Source: Streptosporangium subroseum (GTDB taxonomy: Bacteria; Actinomycetota; Actinomycetes; Streptosporangiales; Streptosporangiaceae). From it: DNA of 39,367 bases. Position numbers and translations under genes: made by a program. Position 1 is the first letter of the stretch. Each line of letters begins with the position of its first letter. Shown piece by piece: positions 7,072 to 15,147 of the stretch. Location of the stretch: positions 56,561 to 95,927 of the forward strand of contig NZ_FZOD01000035.1 in assembly GCF_900188345.1 (NCBI RefSeq). Direction: 5' to 3'. The notes beneath the pieces are model-generated. The model had not been told where the DNA came from. It did no database searches and saw nothing but the letters and a program-made list of their open reading frames with translations.

Positions 7072-7958
7072 TTCTTGTTCCCCCACTTAGTGACGAAGTA
7101 GGACAGGACCGCGGCGAGTACGGCGAGCAGGACCGAGGCGGCGGCGGCCTGACCGATGTCGTTCTTGCCGAACGCCTCGGCGTAGGAGTACATGTTCGGC
7201 GTCCAGGTGCTGACGATGCCGTTGCTGACGCCGTCCATGACCATCGGCTCGTTGAACAGCTGCAGCGAGCCGATGACGGTGAACAGCAGCGCGGTGATCA
7301 CCGCACCCCTGATCAGGGGCAGCTTCACGCGCAGGGCCACCCGGATCGGCCCGGCGCCGTCCATCGTGGCCGCCTCCAGTACCTCACGCGGGATGGCCTG
7401 CAACGCGGCGAAGAAGATGATCATGTTGTAGCCGATCCACTCCCACACGGCGACGTTGACCACGGAGCCGAGCACGTGGTCGCCGAGGAAGTCCCACTCG
7501 ATCCCGCCGTCGCGCAGCGCTGAGACGATCGGGCTGATGCCGGGCAGGTACAGGTACAGCCAGATCAGTCCGGCGATCACGCCGGGCACCACGTGCGGCA
7601 TGAACAGCGCGAGCTGGAAGAACCTGCGCAGGATCGCGATGCCGGAGTCGAGCAGGAGGGCCAGCGCCAGCGCGCCGCCGAGCATCAGCGGGATGTACAG
7701 GGCGGCGTAGAGTGCCACGATCGCGAAGCCGTCGCGGAACGCCTGGTCGGCCAGCGTGGTCAGGTAGTTGCCCAGGCCGGTGAAGACGCTCTCCGTGCCG
7801 CCGAATCCCAGCCCGGACGACTGCTCGCTGAACAGGCTCAGCCAGAGCGCGTATCCGAGCGGGGCGATGACAACGGCGGCGAACAGCACGAAGAACGGTG
7901 CGGTGAGCAGAAGGACCGCCCAGCGCCCGCCCTTGGAGCGCTGAGTGGAGGAGGACAT
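7068..7958 (-). CDS. Carbohydrate ABC transporter permease (MalF-like, CUT1)
   Basis: 296 residues beginning MSSSTQRSKGGRWAVLLL, with six or so membrane segments and the EAA loop (VLEAATMDGAGPIRVALRVK). The start is ATG 7958, with GGAAGG 6 bases upstream. The frame stays open well upstream of this ATG, but that part is out-of-frame shadow of the binding-protein gene and the intergenic hairpin. It lies 65 bp downstream of the solute-binding gene and overlaps the second permease. Confidence 0.93.
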   Translation of the reverse strand: MSSSTQRSKGGRWAVLLLTAPFFVLFAAVVIAPLGYALWLSLFSEQSSGLGFGGTESVFTGLGNYLTTLADQAFRDGFAIVALYAALYIPLMLGGALALALLLDSGIAILRRFFQLALFMPHVVPGVIAGLIWLYLYLPGISPIVSALRDGGIEWDFLGDHVLGSVVNVAVWEWIGYNMIIFFAALQAIPREVLEAATMDGAGPIRVALRVKLPLIRGAVITALLFTVIGSLQLFNEPMVMDGVSNGIVSTWTPNMYSYAEAFGKNDIGQAAAASVLLAVLAAVLSYFVTKWGNKK

Positions 7959-7977
7959 AGGTTTCCTTCCGGGCGAT

Positions 7978-8006
7978 GCCCGCCACGCGGGGTGTCCGCG
8001 GCGGGC
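7978..8006 (-). terminator. Intergenic hairpin between binding protein and permease genes
   Basis: GCCCGCC and GGCGGGC form a 7-bp stem extended by an inner GCGG/CCGC stem with a small bulge. There is no T-run. In sugar-importer operons such a stem commonly protects the upstream binding-protein mRNA or partly terminates, giving more binding protein than permease. Confidence 0.5.
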
Positions 8007-8023
8007 AGGGGGTACGGCGGGCG

Positions 8024-9334
8024 CTAGGAGGCGACGGACAGTCCACGTCCCTTGATCTCGTTCACCGTCTCGGCCTGCACCTGGGTCAGGATGTCGGGAA
8101 CGGTGGTCGCGCCGGTGGAGACCTGGCCGAGCTTGTCCTTGAACGAGGTCAGCACCTGCACCATGCTGGGTCCCCACGTCCAGCCTGGCTGGATGGTGTC
8201 GTAGGACTCGCGGAAGACCTGGTAGATGTCCTGGCCGCCGTAGAAGGCGGTGTCGAAGCTCTGGGAGGCGACGGGCACGAGGTCGGCGATGGCCGGGAAC
8301 GCGCTGGAGGTGCCCGAGCCCAGCCGGGCCTTCCACGACTCGGGCGAGCCGGTGAACCACTTGGCGGCCTCGACGGCGGCCTTGACGTGCTTGCTGCCCT
8401 TGCTGACGGCGAAGGTGGTGCCGCCGAACATCCCGCTGGCAGGTGTTCCCCAGTTCGGCGCGGGGGCGACGGTCCACTTGCCGCTCTGCGGCGCGTTGTT
8501 GCTCTTGATCATGCCTGCCGACCAGTTGGCGCCGAGGTAGCCCCACACCTGGTCCTTGGCGAGCGACGCGATCCACTCCTGGCTGAGGGTGGGTTGCACC
8601 TTGACGAGGTCCTCCTTGATCAGGTCCTCCCAGTAGGCGGCGACCTTCTTGGTGGGCTCGTCATCGATCGACACCTTCCACGCGCCGCCGTCGGAGTTGA
8701 ACCACCTTCCGCCGGCCTGCCAGGCGAACGTGGCCAGCAGGTTCGGGTCGTCGGGGAAAAAACTGCCGATGCGGGCCTCGGAGTCGGCCTTCTTCACCTT
8801 CTCCGCGGCGGCCCGGAAGTCGTCCCAGGTCTTCGGCACGTCGATCTTGTTTTTCTCGAACAGGTCCTTGCGGTAGATGAAGACCTGCGGCGCGGCGTCC
8901 AGGGGCAGCGACCAGGTCTTGCCGCCCAGCTCGACCAGTTGGAAGACGCCGGCCGGGTACTTGGACTTGACGTCGGCGGTCTCCGCGGTGATGTCCTGCA
9001 GCGCGCCCTGCGTGACGAAGTCCGGGACCTGCGGGTACTCCACCGACATGAGGTCGGGTGCGTTGCCGGCCTTGACGGCGTTGGAGAACTTGGCGTAGCC
9101 ACCCGCGTTACCCGAGGGGATCTCCTCGAACTTGACCTGGATGTCGGTGTGCGACGTGTTGAACGCGTCGACGACTTCCTTGGTGCCCTTGGCCCAGCCC
9201 CAGAACACGATCTGCTCAGGGCCCGCGGCGGTCTTGCCTCCTTCTCCGGCGCCGGAATCACCGCTGCCGCAGCCCGCCAGCAGGGTGGCCACCGCCACCA
9301 GACCGGCCACACCGGCAATGTGCTTACGTTTCAT
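8024..9334 (-). CDS. Extracellular sugar-binding lipoprotein (CUT1 family 1)
   Basis: 436-residue lipoprotein. The signal is MKRKHIAGVAGLVAVATLL-type with the lipobox LAGC, so Cys is lipidated and the protein is tethered outside the membrane. Family-1 binding-protein features follow (QIVFWGWAKGTKEVVDAFN near the mature N terminus). It delivers a carbohydrate to the two downstream permeases. ATG 9334 is preferred over GTG 9337 because GGAGG then has a 7-base spacing. It is the first gene of the operon. A copy of the regulator motif TTCGTTATGA lies about 80 bp upstream. Confidence 0.94.
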   Translation of the reverse strand: MKRKHIAGVAGLVAVATLLAGCGSGDSGAGEGGKTAAGPEQIVFWGWAKGTKEVVDAFNTSHTDIQVKFEEIPSGNAGGYAKFSNAVKAGNAPDLMSVEYPQVPDFVTQGALQDITAETADVKSKYPAGVFQLVELGGKTWSLPLDAAPQVFIYRKDLFEKNKIDVPKTWDDFRAAAEKVKKADSEARIGSFFPDDPNLLATFAWQAGGRWFNSDGGAWKVSIDDEPTKKVAAYWEDLIKEDLVKVQPTLSQEWIASLAKDQVWGYLGANWSAGMIKSNNAPQSGKWTVAPAPNWGTPASGMFGGTTFAVSKGSKHVKAAVEAAKWFTGSPESWKARLGSGTSSAFPAIADLVPVASQSFDTAFYGGQDIYQVFRESYDTIQPGWTWGPSMVQVLTSFKDKLGQVSTGATTVPDILTQVQAETVNEIKGRGLSVAS

Positions 9335-9411
9335 CACAGAACCTCCGAGTCGATCGTTAGAGCATCATTCGCTCGCAATTCGACTGTTGTCGAGAGGTTT
9401 GCTCAATTTGC

Positions 9412-9421
9412 TCATAACGAA
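9412..9421 (-). promoter_or_regulatory. Copy of the putative repressor motif upstream of the sugar operon
   Basis: On the minus strand this reads TTCGTTATGA, identical to ten bases of the dyad beside the regulator gene (10542-10551). Downstream, a possible promoter TTGAGC-N17-TCGAAT faces the operon. A sharing of ten bases between the two control regions supports a common regulator. Confidence 0.5.
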
Positions 9422-9439
9422 ATCACTTCGAAAGAGCGT

Positions 9440-10492
9440 TCACCGCGGCGAGGCCGACGACTCCCGGGCCCGCAGGGTGGGCAGGAGGGCCAGGTGGCGG
9501 GTCGAGACGGCCGGACCGTGAGTGACCCGCCTGATCAGCATGTCCACGGCGCAGCGGCCGACGTCCATCTTGGGCGGCGCGACCGCGGTGAGCGACGGCG
9601 AGCAGAAGGTCGCCACCTCGTCGTCGTAGGCCACCATCGACACCTCGCCCGGGATGTCCACGCCCACCGCTCCCAAGTGCCTGACCAGTGAGAGCGCGTC
9701 CTCGTCGTTGTGCACGACCAGGCCGGTCACGCCATCTTCACGCACCAGCCGCACCACCTCGGCGATGAGCTGCTCAACGGGCCGTTCACGATCGATGACG
9801 ATCTCTCTCGGCGCCTCCATCCCCAGCACGGCGGCCCCGGACAGGACGCCGGCCTTGATCCTCGGCGTGGTGGGGCTCGGATAGGCCACCAGCGCGATCC
9901 TGCGGTGACCGAGCTCGGCGAGGTGGCGCACGCCCAGGTAGGCGCCGTGGGCGTGGTCGGAGGCCACCGCGTCGAGCGTCGAAGCGGGTCCGGCCAGCTC
10001 GGTACGCCGCTCCACCAGCACGGTCGGCACGTGCAGGCCGGCCAGCCAGTCGACGTGCGACTCGTCGGGCTGCCTGCTCGGGGTCAGCAGCAGGCCGTCG
10101 ATGCCGCCCTCGACGAGCTGGCGCACCTGCGCGCGGTCCTCGGCCTCCTCGTAACGGGAGATGCCCAGGACGAGTCGCGCTCCGGTGCGGCCCGCCTGCT
10201 CCTGTGCCCCCTTGATCACCCCGGGGTAGTAGTAGTGGGCGGAGGGGACCAGCATGCCGATGGTCAGCCCCGCCGCGGCGGCGGACAGGCCACCCGGGGC
10301 CTGCTCGGCGGCCGGAGGGAGCGTGACGCCGCCGTGCACTCTGAGCAGGAGTCCCTGGTCGGCCAGATGCCCGACGTCCCTGCGCAGGGTGACCGCCGAG
10401 ACGCCCAGCTCCTGCACCAGTTCGGTCAGACGGACCGATCCTCTGTCGCGAAGCTGACGGAGGATGAGTCTGTGGCGCTGCTCGACGGACAA
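9440..10492 (-). CDS. DeoR-type HTH / LacI-type sensor hybrid repressor
   Basis: 350 residues. The N terminus is a DeoR-type winged helix (SVEQRHRLILRQLRDRGSVR, ELGVSAVTLRRDV, LLRVHGGV) and residues from about 75 are a periplasmic-binding-protein-like sugar sensor as in LacI/GntR-linked regulators (TIGMLVPSAHYYYPGVIKGA, DGLLLTPS, YDDEVATFCSPSLTAV). I start it at TTG 10492: AAGGAG lies 6 bases upstream and a minus-strand promoter (TTCATA-N17-TAGAAT) would place the transcript start near 10517, downstream of the alternative ATG 10537. It probably represses the sugar operon and itself, releasing on binding the imported sugar. Confidence 0.88.
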   Translation of the reverse strand: MSVEQRHRLILRQLRDRGSVRLTELVQELGVSAVTLRRDVGHLADQGLLLRVHGGVTLPPAAEQAPGGLSAAAAGLTIGMLVPSAHYYYPGVIKGAQEQAGRTGARLVLGISRYEEAEDRAQVRQLVEGGIDGLLLTPSRQPDESHVDWLAGLHVPTVLVERRTELAGPASTLDAVASDHAHGAYLGVRHLAELGHRRIALVAYPSPTTPRIKAGVLSGAAVLGMEAPREIVIDRERPVEQLIAEVVRLVREDGVTGLVVHNDEDALSLVRHLGAVGVDIPGEVSMVAYDDEVATFCSPSLTAVAPPKMDVGRCAVDMLIRRVTHGPAVSTRHLALLPTLRARESSASPR

Positions 10493-10523
10493 CGGTGGCT
10501 CCTTCAGCCGGAGGAATGCGGAG

Positions 10524-10552
10524 ATTCTAACGGACATAGCGTTCGTTATGAA
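10524..10552 (-). promoter_or_regulatory. Promoter of the DeoR/LacI hybrid regulator
   Basis: Minus strand: -35 TTCATA (10552-10547), 17-bp spacer, -10 TAGAAT (10529-10524). The -35 box is inside the dyad operator, which predicts autorepression. Confidence 0.55.
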
Positions 10553-10554
10553 CG
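10540..10554. promoter_or_regulatory. Dyad operator CGTTC-N5-GAACG
   Basis: Perfect 5-bp inverted repeat centred on GTTAT, overlapping the regulator's -35 box. Ten bases (TTCGTTATGA) recur upstream of the sugar operon at 9412-9421. Best candidate binding site for the hybrid repressor. Confidence 0.55.
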
Positions 10555-10579
10555 TTTTCCTTTCGTTCGATCAGATAAC

Positions 10580-10608
10580 TTGTGCGCGACGAGACGGGCC
10601 ACTACAGT
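10580..10608 (+). promoter_or_regulatory. Promoter of the DUF2264 gene
   Basis: -35 TTGTGC (10580-10585), 17-bp spacer, -10 TACAGT (10603-10608), giving a leader of about 37 bases that contains GGAG before ATG 10652. Confidence 0.45.
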
Positions 10609-10651
10609 CGGCCCGCCGGAAAGCGGTTTCCGTCTACTCTGGAGTCTCGCG

Positions 10652-12397
10652 ATGCTCTCCCTGCCACCAGAAGACCGATCGCTCAGCCCGTACACCGGGT
10701 GGACCCGAGCCCACTGGGAAGCCCTGGCCGACGGCCTGCTGACCGCGGTGGAGCCGTACCGGTCGGCGGACGGTGCGACGATCCGGCTGCCGGGGCGGGC
10801 CAGTTGGTCGGACTGCGACGGCCTGGAGGGCTTCGCCAGGACGTTCCTGATCGCGGCCTTCCGCGTGGCCGGCGGCGGGCCCGCCGAGTTGCTCGAACCG
10901 TACCGGCGGGGGTTCGTCAGCGGGCCCGGCGTCTGGCCCGCCGTGGCCGACCGCTTCCAGCCCATGGTCGAGGCGGCGTCCTTGGCACTGGGGCTCTGGC
11001 TTACCCGCGAGCAGCTGTGGGACACGCTCGGCGACGCCGAGCGCGAACGGCTGGGCGCCTACCTGGCCACCGTGTTCCACCACGAACCCGCTCCGAACAA
11101 CTGGTGGCTGTTCCCCGTCACCGTCGGCGGATTCCTGGCCGGCGTCGGGATCGAGGAGGAGGCCGCCCGGGCGGCCATCGAGCGCGGGCTCGCCAGGATC
11201 GAGGACTGGTACGTCGGGGACGGGTGGTACACCGACGGGGACAACCGGGGCTTCGACCACTACAACGGCTGGGCACTGCACTTCTATCCGGTCCTGTCCG
11301 GGCTGCTGTCCGGGGCGCCGAGGCCCGAGCACGAGAGCCGGTTGCGAACGTTCCTCGAAAGCTACGCGCTGATGTTCGGGGCGAACGGCGAGCCCCTGTA
11401 CCAGGGGCGATCGATGACCTATCGCTTCGCCACGCTCGCCTCCCTCATGCTGGGCGCGGTGACCGGCCGGACCCCGCTGTCCCCCGGTGCCACGCGACGG
11501 CTGGCCTCCGGATCGGTCCGCTACTTCCTGGAGCACGACGCGCTGTCGGCGGAGAACCTGATGACGTTGGGGTGGTTCGGGCAGCACGAGGCCACGCTCC
11601 AGTCGTACTCGGGCTCTGCCTCGCCGTACTGGGCGGCCAAGGCGTTCGTCGGACTGCTGGCTCCCGCGGACCACCCGCTCTGGACGGCGATCGAGGAGCC
11701 CGGCCCGGTCGGGCCGGCGGCGCTGGAAGGGCCGGGGCTGGTCGTGCAGAACCGCGACGGGGTGGCCAGGGTGCTCAACCATGGCATCCGGCACGACCGC
11801 GACGACCCGCTCTACGACCGGTACGCCTACTCCACCCACACCGGGCCCACCACGGCCGCCGACGTACCGGACAACCACTTCGGGCTCGTCGGCGCCGACG
11901 GGGCCGCCGCGCCGCGCGGGGTGCTCAAGCCGGGTGGCGCGGGACGGCGGGACGAGATCGCCTGGGCCGCGTCGATCACCGACGGCGTCGAGAGCGTGAG
12001 CGTGCTGCGCGGCACGGCGGAGGTGCGCGTCCACCGGGTCGCGGCCGGCTCCCGCGTGCGTCAGACAGGCTGGGCGCTCCCCCGCGCCACGGCCGAGATC
12101 GAAGATCTGTCGGTCGCGCTCACCGCACCTGACGGACTCCGCTCCCGCCTGACCGGCCTGTACGGCTACGACACCGCCGCGGCGCTGGAGGCCGTCGAGG
12201 GGACGGCCTTCGGCAGCCCGGCCCTCGTCCCCGCGCTGGACGGCGTGACCGAGGACGGCTGGGCGGTTTCGCTGGCCGTGCTGGGCTACGGGGATGACCC
12301 CGTGGACGTCCACGTCGAGGTGGACGTCGACCGCGTCGCCATCGTCTGGCCGGACGACGAGCGCTTCATCGTCACCTCGCGCGATCCGCAGGAGTAG
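10652..12397 (+). CDS. DUF2264 protein, predicted (alpha/alpha) toroid carbohydrate-active enzyme
   Basis: 581 residues, cytosolic (no signal peptide). The start is ATG 10652 with GGAG 7 bases upstream; the frame is open much further upstream but that part is antisense to the regulator. The N-terminal 370 residues show the DUF2264 helical repeat pattern, with motifs NNWWLFPV, WYTDGDNRGFDHYNGWALHF and LYQGRSMTYRF, and the rest is beta-rich. DUF2264 proteins resemble heparinase-like and other toroidal glycan-processing enzymes, but no activity is established to my knowledge. Divergent from the sugar repressor, so it likely acts on the sugar imported by the neighbouring ABC system. Confidence 0.85.
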   Translation: MLSLPPEDRSLSPYTGWTRAHWEALADGLLTAVEPYRSADGATIRLPGRASWSDCDGLEGFARTFLIAAFRVAGGGPAELLEPYRRGFVSGPGVWPAVADRFQPMVEAASLALGLWLTREQLWDTLGDAERERLGAYLATVFHHEPAPNNWWLFPVTVGGFLAGVGIEEEAARAAIERGLARIEDWYVGDGWYTDGDNRGFDHYNGWALHFYPVLSGLLSGAPRPEHESRLRTFLESYALMFGANGEPLYQGRSMTYRFATLASLMLGAVTGRTPLSPGATRRLASGSVRYFLEHDALSAENLMTLGWFGQHEATLQSYSGSASPYWAAKAFVGLLAPADHPLWTAIEEPGPVGPAALEGPGLVVQNRDGVARVLNHGIRHDRDDPLYDRYAYSTHTGPTTAADVPDNHFGLVGADGAAAPRGVLKPGGAGRRDEIAWAASITDGVESVSVLRGTAEVRVHRVAAGSRVRQTGWALPRATAEIEDLSVALTAPDGLRSRLTGLYGYDTAAALEAVEGTAFGSPALVPALDGVTEDGWAVSLAVLGYGDDPVDVHVEVDVDRVAIVWPDDERFIVTSRDPQE

Positions 12398-12522
12398 GGC
12401 GACGACAACGCGGCGCGCCGACTCCTCCGGGCCGGGGCGGCGGCGTCGCGCCAGGATGGGTTCGACCCGATGCGGGGCTCCTCAACGTGCGAGACAAACG
12501 CGACGTGCCCAGAACGCGCGGC

Positions 12523-13410
12523 TCAGAGGGCAAGGGTGCCGAGGTCGGCGGCGACTCGGGCGAGGGCCCGGATGAGGTCGTTCTCGGCCTCGGCACGCCA
12601 TACCAGGGCGTACGGCAGGACGTCGATGTCCCAGACAGACAGGTAGGCGATGTCGGGCCGGCTCCAATAGCGCCTCATGTGGGCGGGGAAGAGGCTGACC
12701 AGTTCCCCCGTGCTGGCCAGGGTGAGAACCTCCTCCGTGTTGCGTACCACCGGGCCGCGTTCGATCCGCCGCCCCGCGCGGGTGTGGGACGGGACGTAGC
12801 CGTCGGCCCAGTTGTCCGTCCACGCCGGGGGGTTCGCGTGCTGGAAGTCGGCGACCATCTCCAGCGAGACCGAGGTGAACCGGGTGAGTTCGTGGTCGGC
12901 GGCCACGGCCACCACCCGCGGCTCGGCGAACAGGACCGGGCCCACCGTCAGGTCGGGTTCTTCGACCGGCAGCCAGCAGATCAGGACGTCGAGGTCGCCG
13001 CGGCGCAACCCGGCGAACGGGTCGACGAAGGAGGCCTGCTGGATCTGCAGCTTCCACTGCGGGTGGCGGGCGCGGAAGGTGTCCCAGTAGAGGCGCAGGT
13101 CGTGGATGTTGATCGGGAGCGTGCCGACGCGCAGCACGGCGGTGACGCCCTGGGCGGCGAGCATGGCGCGGCGCATGCCGTCCTGGAGCCCGGTGTAGAC
13201 GGGCCAGAGGTCGTCGCGGAGCTGGCGGCCGAGCGGGGTCAGCCGGACCGTGCGGTTGGTGCGCTCAAATAGCGGGGCGCCGATCTGGCGTTCCTGTTTC
13301 TTGATGGCCTGGGTGATGCGGGCGGGGGTGACGCGTAGCCGTTCGGCGGTCCGGCCGAAATGCAGCTCTTCGGCCAAGGTCAGGAAGATCTCGATGTCGC
13401 GAAGTTCCAC
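12523..13410 (-). CDS. LysR-family transcriptional regulator
   Basis: 295 residues from GTG 13410 (VELRDIEIFLTLAEELHFGR), preceded by GAGAGAGA. The N-terminal helix-turn-helix is typical (TAERLRVTPARITQAIKKQE, LFERTNRTVRLTPLG), followed by the effector-binding domain (VLRVGTLPI, DLDVLICWLP). The frame is open 65 codons upstream, but LysR proteins begin just before the first helix, so the internal GTG is used. No obvious target is adjacent: the gene upstream on the other side is an unrelated helical protein. Effector unknown. Confidence 0.9.
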   Translation of the reverse strand: MELRDIEIFLTLAEELHFGRTAERLRVTPARITQAIKKQERQIGAPLFERTNRTVRLTPLGRQLRDDLWPVYTGLQDGMRRAMLAAQGVTAVLRVGTLPINIHDLRLYWDTFRARHPQWKLQIQQASFVDPFAGLRRGDLDVLICWLPVEEPDLTVGPVLFAEPRVVAVAADHELTRFTSVSLEMVADFQHANPPAWTDNWADGYVPSHTRAGRRIERGPVVRNTEEVLTLASTGELVSLFPAHMRRYWSRPDIAYLSVWDIDVLPYALVWRAEAENDLIRALARVAADLGTLAL

Positions 13411-13755
13411 GACTCTCTCTCGCGTTGACTCGGGGGGTGATACGACCTTGCGCACTTTGTCGCTGTTCCACCTATTTATCGGCGTCATCCTAGTGGCCGG
13501 AGGAGCCGGACCCCTTCCGGAGTGACGCGATGACGCCTTTAATGGACAAGACGGCACCGGTACCCCTTCGCCCAGATCATCCGCAACAGCGATGGACGCG
13601 TCCACGCGGAAAACGCCCTGATCCTGGGGCTGGATGACCTGGAGAGACTCTCGGGAGCCCGGAGCTTATTTCTTACAAGATTTCCCCGCCCGCCCGGACG
13701 CGTCACCGCTACGCTGACCAGGTCGGCGGCAGATCACCGCGAAAGGCGCATAGCG
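13411..13755. other. 345-bp gap between the LysR gene and the helical-protein gene
   Basis: No convincing gene. The plus-strand frame of the next gene stays open back to about 13543 and would encode PFAQIIRNSDGRVHAENALI and more, but has no usable start. This may be a relic of another gene. A small dyad CCGGA/TCCGG occurs near 13507-13521. Presumably contains both promoters. Confidence 0.4.
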
Positions 13756-14175
13756 ATGGCGGAGCGGCAGGAATCCACTCGGGACTCGCTCGGCATGCTG
13801 GACGCGCTGACCGCGCACGTCGAGCAGAGCGTGACCATGGTGCGCGAGAAGCGGGCCAATCTGGAGAAAGCCCGTGCGACACCCGGGGTTCTCGATGACG
13901 CCACGGTGGCCCGGGTGAAGCGAATGTTCGGCCAGACGGCCGAGGACGCCGAGATGTTCGCCGAGCAGGGGCGGCAGTGGGCCGCCGAGGGCATCACCCC
14001 TGACCAGCGCGACCAGGTCGAGTGCTACGCCGCCCTGGTCACCGAGTTGCAACGTGAGACCACCGCGGTCCTCGCCCTGGCTGACGAGCTCGCCAAGGGA
14101 GCGATCGAGACGGTCCTGGCCAAAAGCGACATAGAGCTCGGTATCGAGGCCTTCCTACGCGGCGACAACCTGTAG
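13756..14175 (+). CDS. Helical protein of unknown function
   Basis: 139 residues, acidic, entirely helix-forming, rich in Ala, Glu, Gln and Leu, with no signal peptide or membrane segment. Sequence begins MAERQESTRDSLGMLDALTA and ends ELGIEAFLRGDNL. The start is ATG 13756 with AAAGG about 10 bases upstream. GC-rich third positions support coding. I do not recognise the family. The amphipathic heptad-like pattern suggests a small soluble helical bundle. It is likely monocistronic, between a divergent LysR gene and a methyltransferase gene. Confidence 0.7.
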   Translation: MAERQESTRDSLGMLDALTAHVEQSVTMVREKRANLEKARATPGVLDDATVARVKRMFGQTAEDAEMFAEQGRQWAAEGITPDQRDQVECYAALVTELQRETTAVLALADELAKGAIETVLAKSDIELGIEAFLRGDNL

Positions 14176-14284
14176 CCGGGACTTCGCCGGGGCGGCCGGA
14201 CGCTCCCGCGTTCAGCGGATCTCGCGCAGCAGCGCACGGCGTAATTCGGTTGGCTTTCGTCGGCCGTCTGTGGATACTGCCGGA

Positions 14285-15016
14285 ATGTTCTCTGATGCTG
14301 AGGCCGCGGCTCTCTACGACGTGATAAACCCGTGGGACCCCGCCCGTTACCCCGAGGTCGTCTTCTGCACCGAACTCGTGATGGCGGCCGACGCCGTACT
14401 GGATCTCGGCTGCGGTACCGGGAGCATGCTGCACCACGCCCGCGACCTCGGTCACACCGGACGTCTCGTCGGTCTCGACCCCGACCAGGGCATGCTGGAT
14501 CGGGCCGAACGCCGCACCGGCATCGAATGGGTTTCCGGCGTCGCCGCCGACGCCACCTGGGACGGAGAGTTCGACCTGGCCACGATGACCAGCAATGCCT
14601 TCCAGCACCTGGTCACCGACGACGAACTGCGGGCCTCCCTGACCGCGATCCGCGCCTCGCTCCGCGACGGTGGCCGATTCGTCTTCGGCACCCGCCACCC
14701 GCAGGCCCGCGCCTGGGAAAGCTGGAACCCGTCGAACGCCTTCGACCTCGAAGACGCCACCGGACGCAAGCTACGCATGTGGCATGAGGTCGAGTCCGTC
14801 GTCGGCGATGTCGTCACGTTCACCGAGACCACCGCCGAGCGCGACGACACGGTCCTCCGCGTCGACCGGGCAAGCCTGCGCTTCCTCGACGTCCCGGCAC
14901 TGGCCGGGTTCCTGACCGAGGCCGGGTTCACCATCGAGGATCAGTACGGCGACTGGCACCGGGGTCCCATCACCGAAACCAGCCGCGAGATCATCACGAT
15001 CGCCCGGCGCATCTGA
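14285..15016 (+). CDS. Class I SAM-dependent methyltransferase
   Basis: 243 residues from ATG 14285 (GTG 14270 would add five). Neither start has a Shine-Dalgarno match, so translation may be leaderless. Motif I is clear (VLDLGCGTGSMLHHA), followed by the acidic residue of the second strand (LVGLDPDQGML) and the post-motif FDLATMTSNAFQHL. The C-terminal half contains a small beta-rich cap (HEVESVVGDVVTFTETTAER). The family transfers a methyl group from S-adenosylmethionine to a small molecule or protein. No neighbour identifies the substrate. Confidence 0.88.
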   Translation: MFSDAEAAALYDVINPWDPARYPEVVFCTELVMAADAVLDLGCGTGSMLHHARDLGHTGRLVGLDPDQGMLDRAERRTGIEWVSGVAADATWDGEFDLATMTSNAFQHLVTDDELRASLTAIRASLRDGGRFVFGTRHPQARAWESWNPSNAFDLEDATGRKLRMWHEVESVVGDVVTFTETTAERDDTVLRVDRASLRFLDVPALAGFLTEAGFTIEDQYGDWHRGPITETSREIITIARRI

Positions 15017-15147
15017 ACCCGGTACCCGGCATCAGCCTGGTGCCATCGATTCTCGACGTGATCGTTGAGGTGTCCCTGGGACGGCGCACCCATCGGGATA
15101 CTCAGCGTCCGGGAGAAGACCCCGGGTCGTCGGCGAGCCGGTCGGCG

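Noticed and set aside
7959..8576. N-terminal extension of the first permease
   Set aside because: It is out-of-frame antisense-like reading of the binding-protein gene on the same strand. ATG 7958 has a ribosome site and gives the normal permease length.
9710..10651. Plus-strand upstream extension of the DUF2264 frame
   Set aside because: It is antisense to the regulator gene and has no conserved sequence. The promoter and ribosome site support ATG 10652.
13543..13755. Extension of the helical-protein frame upstream (PFAQIIRNSDGRVHAENALI)
   Set aside because: No start codon with a ribosome site. The internal ATG 13756 has one. Kept only as a note on the gap.
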